From CAVOOW01 sp963697675 (GTDB lineage Bacteria; Actinomycetota; Actinomycetes; JACCUZ01), in NCBI GenBank assembly GCA_963697675.1, contig CAVOOW010000003.1, positions 310,001 through 374,000 of the forward strand: 64,000 nt of DNA, given 5' to 3'. The notes under the pieces were generated by a model that made no database searches, was not told where the DNA came from, and worked only from the letters and a program-made list of their open reading frames with translations. The position numbers and the translations under genes were made by a program. Positions 36,195-45,125 of this stretch are shown piece by piece. Positions within the stretch are counted from its first letter, which is position 1, and each line of letters starts with the position of its first letter.

Positions 36195-36839
36195 ATGCCC
36201 GTCATGAGGTCGATCCCGACGTTCCTCGCTGTCGCCGCGGTCGTGACACTGTCCCCCGGCCCGGCGTTCGCGCTGCTGCTCCAGGTCGCTGCTGTTCATG
36301 GCCGGCGTGTCGCACTGGCGAACATCGCCGGCAACTCTGTCGGCGTGCTGACGTGGGGTGTGCTGTCCGCGGTCGGTGTCTCGGCACTCATCGCCGCCAA
36401 CGAGCTCGCCTATGACGTTCTCCGGCTCGGTGGCGCCGTGTTCCTGCTCTGGCTCGGTGCACGCGCACTCTGGCGGAGTCGCCGCCACCTGGAGGTCAGA
36501 CCGACGGTCGGGGCGGCTGACTCCGAGGGCTGGTCTCGATCGGCCTGCTGGCGGGCGGCGCGCAAGGGGCTGATCAACAGCCTTGCCAATCCGAAGCTCG
36601 CCGTCTTCTTCGTTGCCCTGTTCCCGCAGTTCGTGGCTCCTGGCGCGTCGGTGCTGCCCGCAGCGTTGGCCATGGCCGCGGTGATCGTGACCTTCGACGT
36701 CGTCTGGTACGGATCAGTCGCCCTGGCCGTCGACCGGTTCCACCGTGCACTGCGGCCCCGCTTGACGCGGTGGTTGGAGCGGGTCAGCGGTGCCGCGCTG
36801 ATCGCGTTCGGCCTTCGACTGACCGCTGAGACTCGCTGA
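36195..36839 (+). CDS. LysE family amino-acid exporter
   Basis: A 214-residue protein with about six membrane helices. Family marks are FLAVAAVVTLSPGPAFALLL at the start, GNSVGVLTWGVLSA and KGLINSLANPKLAVFFVALFPQF. LysE/RhtB transporters export lysine, arginine, homoserine or similar compounds. Starts at ATG 36195 or 36204 are both possible. No adjacent LysG-type regulator is seen, so the substrate stays open. Confidence 0.9.
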   Translation: MPVMRSIPTFLAVAAVVTLSPGPAFALLLQVAAVHGRRVALANIAGNSVGVLTWGVLSAVGVSALIAANELAYDVLRLGGAVFLLWLGARALWRSRRHLEVRPTVGAADSEGWSRSACWRAARKGLINSLANPKLAVFFVALFPQFVAPGASVLPAALAMAAVIVTFDVVWYGSVALAVDRFHRALRPRLTRWLERVSGAALIAFGLRLTAETR

Positions 36840-37038
36840 GCCGGTGTCATCGAGCGCCTCAGAGACGACGTAGTAGGTCGCGACCTCGATCGGCGCCGCC
36901 AAGCCCGGCTGGACGTTGACATCGAGCTCCACCGGGATGGCCGACCGACGGGCCAGCGCCTTGAGTGCTGGGCCCGGCCGGGCGGGTGTAGACACGGCCG
37001 ATCCGCTGTCCGCTCGATCGACGCGGCATACTCCACCT

Positions 37039-37215
37039 GTGCGAATTCCGCATTGGGTCAGCAGGCTCCGCCGACCGAAGGCGAAGAAAGGGCATTGTCT
37101 GGAGTGTGGTGGGAAGATCGGCCTCCTTGCGAGAAAAGCTCTGTACGGCCGGGAGTACTGTTCGCAGGAGTGCCTGCTCGATGCCGCTGAAAAGCGGGGC
37201 TGGCAAATCTCCTAG
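37039..37215 (+). CDS. 58-residue zinc-finger-like protein
   Basis: A short frame from GTG 37039. It has two Cys pairs, GHCLECGGKIGLLARK and REYCSQECLLDAAEKRGW, about 20 residues apart, like treble-clef or FYVE-type zinc knuckles in small bacterial proteins. The frame is open back to 36916, but that part overlaps a different codon pattern. No operon partner is evident. Role unknown. Confidence 0.55.
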   Translation: MRIPHWVSRLRRPKAKKGHCLECGGKIGLLARKALYGREYCSQECLLDAAEKRGWQIS

Positions 37216-37374
37216 CCTTGCCGCGAGGCTCCCTTGCTCGCAGGTAGCGGGATGAGCCGGATCTCGGGGCCCACCCGACCTGGGTCGACTTCGCGCGGCG
37301 TGTAGTTAGCACTTGGGCTCGTCGGATCCGCGAGACCGCCAGACACCATCGCCGCGTCGGGAGATAGTTGCCAC

Positions 37375-38214
37375 ATGTGGGATCGATTTGCAGAGCGCAG
37401 GCTGGCTGCGACCGGGACGGCTGGGCGGGCGATGCCTGAGACCCGTCGACCGGTCGGCCGGGCGTTCGTTCGGCGTCGCGCCGTTTCCCCTGTGCCGACC
37501 GTCGTTCCGGACTGGCGTGCTCCCGTTCGACGTCTACCGACATCGGGCAGTGACAGGTCATTCAAGTGGGACCTGCTCGCGGTGGCGGGTCATCCGGCAT
37601 TTCTGGTCCTTGCACCATCCGCAACATCCCTCGACCGGGCTCACGCACGCGCGGCGGAGCTTACGACCGCTGCTGTCGGCCGCACCGTGGCTGAGGCGGC
37701 GCGCCGGATCGACCGGACGCGCGTCGACCTGGCGCTGGTGGTGGCGGACGATCTCGATGCACAGGTGGCGACGGTGCAGGGGCTGGTCCGGCTGCCGGCT
37801 CGGCTGCCCATTCTGGTCGAGGCGGATGCCGAGTCCGCCGGATCGCTCATCGCCCTGCTGCGCGGGGGAGCCGACGGGCTGTTGCCTGCGTCCAGCAGTC
37901 CGGGCGTTGTCCTACGGTGCGCCCGCGCGGTGCTGGGCGGGGAGCTGGTGCTGCCACGGGCAGCCGTACGGCTGTTGGTCACTGAGGTCAGGTTGGCGAC
38001 GCTGGCCGACGACCCGTTGAACGAAGTGCTGGGGCGCCTGACCAAGCGGGAGCGCGAGGTCGTCGTCCTGCAATACAGCGGCATGTCGACGCACGACGTG
38101 GCCAGCCACCTGGTCATCAGCGAGACGACGGTTCGGTCGCATCTGCACTCCGGCCTCGCCCGCCTGCGCCTGCGGTCCCGTGACGATCTGTTCCGGCTGC
38201 TCGACGGCTCGTGA
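37375..38214 (+). CDS. LuxR-type regulator with atypical receiver
   Basis: A 279-residue regulator. The last 75 residues are a canonical LuxR helix-turn-helix (LTKREREVVVLQYSGMSTHDV, then TVRSHLHSGLARLRLRSR). The preceding 130 residues follow receiver topology, but the phospho-Asp region reads LALVVADD, the switch Thr/Ser region reads PILVEADAE, and the Lys region reads GADGLLPASSS without Lys. It is thus a likely pseudo-receiver. The first 60 residues are basic and low-complexity, so the true start may be later. It lies just upstream of the secreted-protein gene and may control the surface locus, by position only. Confidence 0.8.
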   Translation: MWDRFAERRLAATGTAGRAMPETRRPVGRAFVRRRAVSPVPTVVPDWRAPVRRLPTSGSDRSFKWDLLAVAGHPAFLVLAPSATSLDRAHARAAELTTAAVGRTVAEAARRIDRTRVDLALVVADDLDAQVATVQGLVRLPARLPILVEADAESAGSLIALLRGGADGLLPASSSPGVVLRCARAVLGGELVLPRAAVRLLVTEVRLATLADDPLNEVLGRLTKREREVVVLQYSGMSTHDVASHLVISETTVRSHLHSGLARLRLRSRDDLFRLLDGS

Positions 38215-38366
38215 CTGGGCGTCGCCGGATGTCCGCAACACCCCGGTACGTCCTCGAGCGTTGACACGTCTGGACGGGCCACGCCCGTAGACCTGCCGGA
38301 TAAACCTTGACCATGTGGGCGGAGACGTGCGCATCGCTGACGTCCACGGAGCAAGGGTGGGATCTC

Positions 38367-40220
38367 ATGCATTCTGCATTCAGAAGGGTGCTCGTCGGCC
38401 TGGTCGCTACGAGCTTCGCCGTGGGGCCGGCGATCACTGGAATGGCGACGGCGGCGAACGCCTCGAACACTCCGGTGACCGGGGCGAGCTTCACCACGGT
38501 GAACGAGGATGCCGACGGGACTGGCCACTGTGCCAACGGCAACCCCAACATCAACTGCAACATCTATGACGGAAAGGCTTTCGTCTGGGTCAACGGTGGT
38601 CCATCGGTCGCCTACGTGGGCGATGGCGACTACTTCTTCGCCGTGCTCGACCCGGGAGGCCAGGCCGATCCGAACGACGGGGCGGCCAAGAACCTCTCCG
38701 ACGTTTCCCCCAGCTCGGACACCGGTGCGGGAGACGACTACACCAACCGGACGTTCTCGGTCTCCGGGGGCGTCGTGTCTTACAGCGGCTCCCACGACTT
38801 CGCCAACAACAAGATCCGGCTGGCGGGATACGACGACACGACCAACCCGGGCGGCGTGTACATCATGGCCATCTGCTCGCTGGCGGACGGCTATCCGGTG
38901 AACGCCTCCGACTGCAAGTACGACGCCTTCAAGGTCCATGAGTCGTACGCCCCGCCCGCCGTTGGCCTGACCGTCACGAAGGATGCTGACGGTGCATATG
39001 ACAACACTTACAAGTGGGGCATCACCAAGGCGGTGGACAAGACCACTGTGAAGCAGGTTGGCGGGTCCGCAACGTTCAACTACACCGTGTCGGTGGGGCA
39101 TGACAGCGGCACCATCGGGAACGTCAAGGTCACCGGGACCATCTCGGTCTTCAACTTCAACCTGGCCGGCGCGGATGCCGTTCCGTTCGACATGACTGGT
39201 GTCACGGACACCCTGTCGGACGGCACGCAGTGCACGATCACGGGCGACGGTCCGCAGACGCTGACGGAGATCCAGACCGATTTCGCGTATGAGTGCGACC
39301 TCACCGCGCTGCCTCAGGGGGAGCTGGACAACACGGTCGAGGTCACGTGGGACGCGCAGTTCCTGGACAACGGGGCGACCCAGGAGGCCGGCCACGCCGA
39401 CTTCACCTTCCCCGGGATCAGCTTCGCCGAGAACACGATCGACGAGTGCGTCAACGTGACCGACCCGTACGCAGGTGCTCTCGGCTCTGCGTGCGTTGGC
39501 GGCGCCAACCCGACGGCCTTCACCTACAGCCGGACCATCGCAGTGCCGGCGTACGACTGCCTGTCCTACGGCAACACGGCGACGTTCACGACGAACGACA
39601 CCGGGGCCACCGGGACGGCGTCGCAGAGCGTGAAGGTCTGCGGGCCGGTGAAGACAGGTGCGTTGACGATCGGTTTCTGGCAGAACAAGAACGGCCAGGC
39701 GATCATCACCGGGCAGGCCAAGACGGGCATCTGCCCGTCGGCTACCTGGCTGCGGCAGTACGCGCCGTACCAGGATTTGTCGGCCACGGCGACGTGCGCG
39801 CAGACCGCCACGTACGTGCTCAACGTGATCAAGGCGGCCAGCGCGGCGGGTACGACAATGAACCCGATGCTCAAGGCGCAGATGCTGGCCACCTCGCTGG
39901 ACGTCTACTTCAGCGACCCGGCCCTTGGTGGGAACAAGATCACCGCACCGCACCCGATCGGCGGCGTGGCGATCGACCTCACGAAGATCTGCAAGATGAT
40001 CGACGGGTCGGGTGGCGTGGCGACGTGCGCCGGCACCTACCAGAACGTCAGCGCGGCGTTCGGTGGGGCATCCAGCCTCACGGTGAGCCAGATGCTCGCC
40101 TATGCGGCGAGCCAGTCCAACGTCGGCGGCACCGCTTGGTACGGCCAGGTCAAGGCCACCCAGGAGCTGGCGAAGAACGCGTTCGACGCCGTCAACAACC
40201 AGGTGGCGTTCGGCGCCTGA
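38367..40220 (+). CDS. secreted protein, 617 aa, adhesin-like
   Basis: ATG 38367 follows a GGGTGGG stretch. Residues 1-33 form a signal peptide with a likely cut after TAANA. The mature part is rich in Gly, Thr, Asn and Asp with paired Cys. Its middle (about residues 200-400) looks like Ig-like or DUF11-type beta domains, with TYKWGITKAVDK and NYTVSVGHDSG. The last 200 residues begin with KTGALTIGFWQNKNGQ, a pattern I associate with large secreted actinobacterial proteins. No cell-wall sorting signal or C-terminal anchor is seen, so it is probably released or held by other parts. It sits between the LuxR gene and pilT, with a strong terminator after it. Confidence 0.8.
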   Translation: MHSAFRRVLVGLVATSFAVGPAITGMATAANASNTPVTGASFTTVNEDADGTGHCANGNPNINCNIYDGKAFVWVNGGPSVAYVGDGDYFFAVLDPGGQADPNDGAAKNLSDVSPSSDTGAGDDYTNRTFSVSGGVVSYSGSHDFANNKIRLAGYDDTTNPGGVYIMAICSLADGYPVNASDCKYDAFKVHESYAPPAVGLTVTKDADGAYDNTYKWGITKAVDKTTVKQVGGSATFNYTVSVGHDSGTIGNVKVTGTISVFNFNLAGADAVPFDMTGVTDTLSDGTQCTITGDGPQTLTEIQTDFAYECDLTALPQGELDNTVEVTWDAQFLDNGATQEAGHADFTFPGISFAENTIDECVNVTDPYAGALGSACVGGANPTAFTYSRTIAVPAYDCLSYGNTATFTTNDTGATGTASQSVKVCGPVKTGALTIGFWQNKNGQAIITGQAKTGICPSATWLRQYAPYQDLSATATCAQTATYVLNVIKAASAAGTTMNPMLKAQMLATSLDVYFSDPALGGNKITAPHPIGGVAIDLTKICKMIDGSGGVATCAGTYQNVSAAFGGASSLTVSQMLAYAASQSNVGGTAWYGQVKATQELAKNAFDAVNNQVAFGA

Positions 40221-40233
40221 TCTGAAGTGGAGT

Positions 40234-40269
40234 AGGAAGGGCCCGGGCCTCTTGGCCCGGGCCCTTCCT
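40234..40269 (+). terminator. strong hairpin after the secreted-protein gene
   Basis: A perfect 16-bp stem, aggaagggcccgggcc paired with its complement around the loop tctt, begins 14 bases after the stop codon. No long T run follows, as is common for actinobacterial terminators. Confidence 0.85.
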
Positions 40270-40345
40270 CGTTGTCCGCCTTCCGGGTGACCGATCTATC
40301 TGATCTGCCCTCCTTCCGCATGATTGGTCCGTACACTCAAACCCA

Positions 40346-41412
40346 TGACAATCATGGGGGATTCCGACGTTGACGACCTGCTGGCACGAGCTCTGGAAGG
40401 TCGGTGGCACCGACCTTCTGCTCACCGCGGGGACATGGCCACTGTTGCGTGTCGACGGGGATCTTCGCCCCGTCGACACGCGATCGCCTGCTGACGTCGG
40501 AGGACACGGCGGCGATGGTCGATGGTCTGCTGACCGACGTGCAGCGGGAGGCGTTCGCCGGCGGTCAGGACGTCGACTTCTCGTTCTCCTGGCGCGGGGA
40601 GGCACGGATCCGCGGCAACGCGTTCCACCAGAGCAGCACCGTGGCGGTGGCGCTCCGGATGATTCCCCGAACGATTCCGACCTTCGACGAGATCGGCATC
40701 CCCGAAGCGGTGCGGAAGCTGGCGGAAATCAAGCAGGGCCTTGTGTTTGTGACCGGGCCGACCGGCTCCGGCAAGTCGACGACGCTGGCCTCGATGATCG
40801 ACTGGATCAACACGAACCGCGCCGTGCACATCCTCACCATCGAGGACCCGATCGAGTTCGTCCACGAGCACAAGCGCTCGGCCGTCAACCAGCGCGAGGT
40901 CGGCGAGGACACCGACTCGTTCGCCCATGCGCCTGCGCAGCTGCCTGCGGGAGGACCCCGACGTCATCCTGGTCGGCGAGATGCGCGACCTCGAGTCGAT
41001 CCGCTTCGCGCTCACGCTCGCTGAGACGGGCCACGTCGTGTTCGCCACGCTGCACACCAACGACACCGCGCAGGCCGTGGACCGCCTCATCGACGTCTTC
41101 CCCGGCGACCAGCAGCCGCAGGTCCGCGTGCAGCTGGCATCGACGCTGACCGGCGTGATCTACCAGCGGCTGGTGCCGCGCGTCGACGGCGGCATGATCG
41201 CGGCCTACGAGGTGCTCGTCGGCACCGTGCCGGTGCGCAACCTGGTCAAGGAAGGCAAGGCCAGCCAGCTGCGCAACCAGATCATCACCGGGCAGCGGGA
41301 CGGCATGCAGACGCTGGAGCAGTCGCTGAGTGAGCTGGTCGCGTCGGGCGTCGTGTCGTACGACGAGGCGGTCACGCGGTCGCAGTATCCCCGCGACGTG
41401 CAGCGCGGATAA
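40346..41412 (+). CDS. pilT: type IV pilus retraction ATPase, three frameshifts
   Basis: PilT powers pilus retraction. The start MTIMGDSDVDDLLARALE needs one base removed near 40400 to reach VGGTDLLLTAGTWPLLRVDG, another near 40480 to DRLLTSEDTAAMVDGLL, and a third near 40932 to give HALRSCLREDPDVILVGEMRD. Seen: Walker A GPTGSGKST, the Asp box TIEDPIEFVHEH, Walker B VILVGEMRD and the His box TLHTND. The C-terminal NLVKEGKASQLRNQI is PilT-specific, and separates it from PilB. Repaired length is about 354 residues. It is on the plus strand, opposite to pilB-pilX, ending 240 bases from the pilin gene end. Confidence 0.9.
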
Positions 41413-41427
41413 GAGTCTGCACACAAC

Positions 41428-41466
41428 GCAGAAGGGCCTGACGGCCGTGGTCGTCGGGCCTTCTGC
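41428..41466 (+). terminator. hairpin after pilT
   Basis: Arms gcagaagg and ccttctgc, with partial pairing inside, start 16 bases after the pilT stop. A related hairpin with the same acaacgcag lead-in lies at 41597-41636. Confidence 0.65.
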
Positions 41467-41596
41467 CATGCTAGGTGCTGCGGAATCAGCGTGAATGCAT
41501 CCTGGCTGGCGGCGTAGGTGGCCTGCGACGGACGGCTCAAAGGCAGCTCTTCAAAACGTGACGTTCAACGGAACCGAGCTGGGCCTTCGGCACAAC

Positions 41597-41636
41597 GCAG
41601 AACGGCCCGGCGGCCGAAGCCACCGGGCCCTGCTGC
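41597..41636. terminator. hairpin before the pilin gene end
   Basis: Arms ggcccgg and ccgggcc, extended by gcag and ctgc, lie 16 bases past the stop of the minus-strand pilin gene, so it can end that transcript. It resembles the hairpin after pilT, and the two may have arisen by duplication. Confidence 0.6.
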
Positions 41637-41651
41637 GTATCGTGACTACCT

Positions 41652-41998
41652 TTACGGGAGGACGCAGAGGGTGGACGTGACATCGTGCGTCGCGGCCACG
41701 AACGCCAGTGTTCCGACGTTGGTCGGAGCGCTCTTGAGGTAGCCCGGTGCGGGCGTCGTCAGGTCGGCGATTGCTGTCGGGTAGCCGCCGGTCTTCGCGT
41801 CGAAGGCGTCGGCCGCGCGTCTGACCGGTCTTCAGGCTGGCCTTGCATGCTGCAGCCACGGCGTCGGCCCGGAACGTGCTGACTCCGAAGACGACGATGC
41901 CGGCGAGGATGCCGAGCACGACGATGACGATGAGAAGCTCGATGAGCGTGAAGCCATCCTCAACTCTCGCTCTGAGCCTTACGAATGCGCTGAACCAT
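41652..41998 (-). CDS. pilA: type IV pilin (major-pilin-like), two frameshifts
   Basis: ATG 41998 has a strong GGGGGGA site upstream. The leader MVQRIRKAQSE joins, after one extra base near 41962, to EDGFTLIELLIVIVVLGILAG, the class III leader with cleavage after Gly and the Glu5 needed for assembly. A second extra base near 41825 moves to ADAFDAKTGGYPTAIADL, APGYLKSAPT and TLCVLP. Two Cys, CKAS and TLCVLP, may form the pilin disulfide loop. Mature length is about 100 residues, so it is a small major-pilin type. It is 280 bases downstream of the large PilX-like gene and may have its own promoter. Confidence 0.85.
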
Positions 41999-42015
41999 TG
42001 TAATTTCCCCCCACT

Positions 42016-42053
42016 AGGGACTCGAGGTGCACCGCCCAGTTGCTCGAGTCCCT
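42016..42053 (-). promoter_or_regulatory. 11-bp stem-loop just upstream of the pilin start
   Basis: Arms agggactcgag and ctcgagtccct pair perfectly around a 16-base loop. On the minus strand it ends 17 bases before the pilin ATG and abuts its ribosome site. It could protect the message 5' end, affect translation, or end the pilX transcript. The other bases in 41999-42279 show no gene. Confidence 0.5.
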
Positions 42054-42279
42054 ATGACCCGCGCAGACGCTGCCTTAAGACAATGATGAACGTTGTGTCA
42101 GCGAGTGTGTGACCGATGTTTAGGCATCTGAACGCATGACTACCCAACCGATGCGGAGCGGTGATGAGGCGAACGATCAGCCGATTAGCGAATTCGGCAA
42201 ATTGAGAGAGCACGCAGTGGCGGTTCGCCCAGACGAGTGACCGGTGCGGCGTTTCGCGCAGCCAACAAACGGCACGCAG

Positions 42280-44475
42280 CTACCCGCCTGAACGCATCGG
42301 AGTCGACCAGCTCTGGATGTTCAAGGCCCGCAGCGATTCAAGAACGGCCCCCGGGTCGGGGTCGATAAGAGCCATTCTTGTCCGGAGAGCAGGCGTACCG
42401 GATGCGACACAGCCGGATGTCGTAGGGCACACATAGACACTAAGGACGATGTTGGTCGAAATAACTGAACCGGGGGCATCGTCCGGAATCTCGATGACCG
42501 GTTGCCCGGAGCCACCGCTGCCCGTCACCTTGACCTGCAGACTGCGAGCAACAACGCCGAACTTGAAAACCTGACTCGTTGATTGGTTGAGACTGATATC
42601 GAATGCGGACTTGGGCGCATACGCCGTGCCTTGGATGAAGAACTGGCTGCTCGGCGCCTGAGTCGACGTCAGGGCAGCGCAACCGCTTCCACCGCCGCCG
42701 GTAAACGGCAAAGTGAGGCAGTTGCCACCGAGTACTACCGAATCCTGGCCGCGGTAGGCAGGCAACCGGTACTTCATGTCCAGAGTGACAGCGTCAATCG
42801 CTTCCGTACCCGCATGGCCCACGGTTGCGGAGTAAGTGATCGTCAGGGGGCCAGTCAGTCCCTTGTCGTGAACCAACTTCGCGAAGGTTGCATTGGCGGC
42901 CAGATCGATGGTGTCTGTAAATTGCCCACTTCCAACGCGGTCGTTTAGTGACACGGTGATCGTCGTTCCATCGGGAAGCCCGATGAGGACTTTCCGCTTG
43001 TCCGCGGTCACACTCGCGGTGTTGCTGTGGACGACTTTGAGCAGGGCGGCGTCGAGATGGGTTCCAGGCGTAGGGATATTCGACGGCGGAAGGAACCCAG
43101 AGAGAATCGATGTTCCGGTTTGGCTGTTGGATGTTGTCTTGATCCAGGTCGCAACCTGACCGTCCCCTGCGATCTGCGTGTTGTCCGGATTGCTGAAGTT
43201 GCCGGAGCCCGAGCCGAGAGTCAGATGCAGCCCGGTAGGCGTCTCTTGGGTCTCGGCCCCCGACACTGCGCCGTAGATGGCGATGGGCGGCTTGGCGAGG
43301 CTGTAACTACCACAGATCTCCACCTTCGCGGCGTCGACGACGAGCTGGCTGTCACCGCCGAAAACGAACTGAACGCCTTGCCCAGCGAGGGGACTGGTAA
43401 TGGGGCTGCGACATGATCCCGGCACTGAAGGACTCAGGGGCGGTTGAGTCAGCACTGCTCCGCCATTCATGGGGGTTCCGGCCACCAAGGCGCCGGTGGC
43501 GACAGTCCACACGTGCGAGCCAGCTGGCAAAGTTGGATCGTCCCCATTGTGGAAGTCGAAGTAATAGCTCCCTGGCTTGAACCAGAAGGTGCTGTCCTTA
43601 CACCCGCTGTTCATCATCATGGTCGACAAGGCTTGGGCGTCGTCGTAGTAGCCAGGCTGGAAGACGATCACTTTCGTCTTGCACGAGTTGGGAAAAGTCT
43701 GGTCGAAAGGAAGCGTCGCTGCCGGCGAGGAGACCTGGGCGGAACCCTGATAGGGGTAGTCAGCGGGAAGCACTGTCGGCTTATCAGGTGCGTATCCGGG
43801 GTCGGCGCCCGAGGGCGTGGCGCCAGAGTAGTTGCAGATCTTCGCGGGGGTTATGGAGCCAGCCCCGATACACGCACCCTTCGCATAGACCCCGTTCGGG
43901 TCCTGCAGCGAGCCTGACACCATGTCGATATTCGAGTTTGAGTAGATGGGGCCATGCACAATGAAGGGGTAGCTACTGAGCGCCTTGATCGATAGGCCCT
44001 CCTCTCCCGCAAGAGCTCCAGTTCCAGTGGTAAGTATCGCTAATCCCGGGCGGTTGGCTGCATTGATGATCACAGGTGAAGACGAGCCCCCGGAGTGGGC
44101 ACATGTGACCGCCGCCGAGTAGTGCTGGTTGCCCTGAACGGCAACGTCATCGAGCTGCAGCGTGTCGGAACCGCCGGTGATAAGGCTGCCGCCGGAACCT
44201 GGGAAGCAGTGCTGCCCAACGGAGTTGTTGAATCCATTCCAAAGTCCAGACGCCGCAATGGTGGCGCCGCGCCGAATCGAGTTTGCTGCGACCTGTGCGG
44301 CCCCCTCGGCCGCGCCGGTCGTGCTCGCCTGGTCCTTGTACGCGGCAGTTGCCCGCATGTTTCCGGAGGACAGGGTCAACATCGACGTCACGACGAGCAT
44401 AACGACAAAGACGACGATCACGGCGAACAACAGCGCCGAGCCAGTGTCGTCGCCTCTTGAAAATCGGCGTTTCAC
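42280..44475 (-). CDS. large PilX-like minor pilin protein, 731 aa
   Basis: The N-terminus has a basic segment, then a single helix at about residues 12-36 (SALLFAVIVVFVVMLVV), as in PilX_N minor pilins, followed by AAYKDQASTTGAAEGAAQ. The remaining 690 residues are a beta-rich, Ser/Gly/Thr-rich extracellular region with scattered Cys, ending in repeated Gly-rich loops. Most PilX proteins are under 250 residues, so the long C-terminal part may be a tip adhesin domain. GC is clearly lower than in pilB: 28 of 60 in 42541-42600 and 29 of 60 in 43921-43980. It overlaps pilW by four bases. No frameshift is seen. Confidence 0.8.
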   Translation of the reverse strand: MKRRFSRGDDTGSALLFAVIVVFVVMLVVTSMLTLSSGNMRATAAYKDQASTTGAAEGAAQVAANSIRRGATIAASGLWNGFNNSVGQHCFPGSGGSLITGGSDTLQLDDVAVQGNQHYSAAVTCAHSGGSSSPVIINAANRPGLAILTTGTGALAGEEGLSIKALSSYPFIVHGPIYSNSNIDMVSGSLQDPNGVYAKGACIGAGSITPAKICNYSGATPSGADPGYAPDKPTVLPADYPYQGSAQVSSPAATLPFDQTFPNSCKTKVIVFQPGYYDDAQALSTMMMNSGCKDSTFWFKPGSYYFDFHNGDDPTLPAGSHVWTVATGALVAGTPMNGGAVLTQPPLSPSVPGSCRSPITSPLAGQGVQFVFGGDSQLVVDAAKVEICGSYSLAKPPIAIYGAVSGAETQETPTGLHLTLGSGSGNFSNPDNTQIAGDGQVATWIKTTSNSQTGTSILSGFLPPSNIPTPGTHLDAALLKVVHSNTASVTADKRKVLIGLPDGTTITVSLNDRVGSGQFTDTIDLAANATFAKLVHDKGLTGPLTITYSATVGHAGTEAIDAVTLDMKYRLPAYRGQDSVVLGGNCLTLPFTGGGGSGCAALTSTQAPSSQFFIQGTAYAPKSAFDISLNQSTSQVFKFGVVARSLQVKVTGSGGSGQPVIEIPDDAPGSVISTNIVLSVYVCPTTSGCVASGTPALRTRMALIDPDPGAVLESLRALNIQSWSTPMRSGG

Positions 44476-45125
44476 GTTTGCCTCCGATGGCCCGTCAGCG
44501 TAAGGGCGTAATCAGGATTCTTGTTCTGCAGGTCATGGACGGTCAGCGACAATGCGATGGACAAGGGCGGTGAAACGGATGTGCATGTCGTACTGCAAGC
44601 GATGGTGGGGGCAGTGAGGCCAGACCCCAACGCGGCCACCAGGACCCGATCGGAGGGAGGCGTCGCGCCTTGGCAGAGAAGCCGGTGCAGCTGGCTTGTA
44701 CCGCCGGGCCCTGCCTTGACGAAGTACGCCACAACTGCGAGCCTCGTCGGCAGAAGAGGGTCTGATGGGTCGAAATCATTCCAGGCCATCCTGACCAACG
44801 CCTGCGGCGTACCTGCGTCACCGCATGGGTACAGGCCAGCGTTGTACGCCACTCCAACCTCGACGGATTGTTTCATCGGGCGCGCATTGTCTACCCAGTC
44901 CCTGACACCGATACTTGCAACGTCTTGGGCGAAGTATGATGCCGCGCTCTGCGCGTCATGGGATTGGCTCATCCGAACGGTCGTTGCGTCTTTGTTGACG
45001 AGGACAGCCGAGAGCATGCCCGCGACGGTGGCCGTCATGAGGCCGGTGATCGCGGTGGCAATGATCAGTTCGATCAACGTGAAGCCGGTCTCCTCGTAGC
45101 CGGCGTGCCGGCCCCTCATGGACAT
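44472..45125 (-). CDS. PilW-like prepilin with class III leader
   Basis: A 217-residue prepilin with leader YEETGFTLIELIIATAITGLM, cleavage after Gly and Glu5 present. The helix runs to about residue 40, and ANxxDAQSAASYFAQDVASIG fits PilW-like minor pilins, in the form HDAQSAASYFAQDV. C-terminal Cys are paired (CSTTC). It overlaps pilV upstream by ten bases and PilX downstream by four, so it is translationally linked in the minor-pilin block. Minor pilins prime pilus assembly. Confidence 0.82.
   Translation of the reverse strand: MSMRGRHAGYEETGFTLIELIIATAITGLMTATVAGMLSAVLVNKDATTVRMSQSHDAQSAASYFAQDVASIGVRDWVDNARPMKQSVEVGVAYNAGLYPCGDAGTPQALVRMAWNDFDPSDPLLPTRLAVVAYFVKAGPGGTSQLHRLLCQGATPPSDRVLVAALGSGLTAPTIACSTTCTSVSPPLSIALSLTVHDLQNKNPDYALTLTGHRRQT

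Noticed and set aside
40100..40290. Short frames over the end of the secreted-protein gene and its terminator
   Set aside because: They run through the strong 16-bp hairpin and carry no motif or start context.
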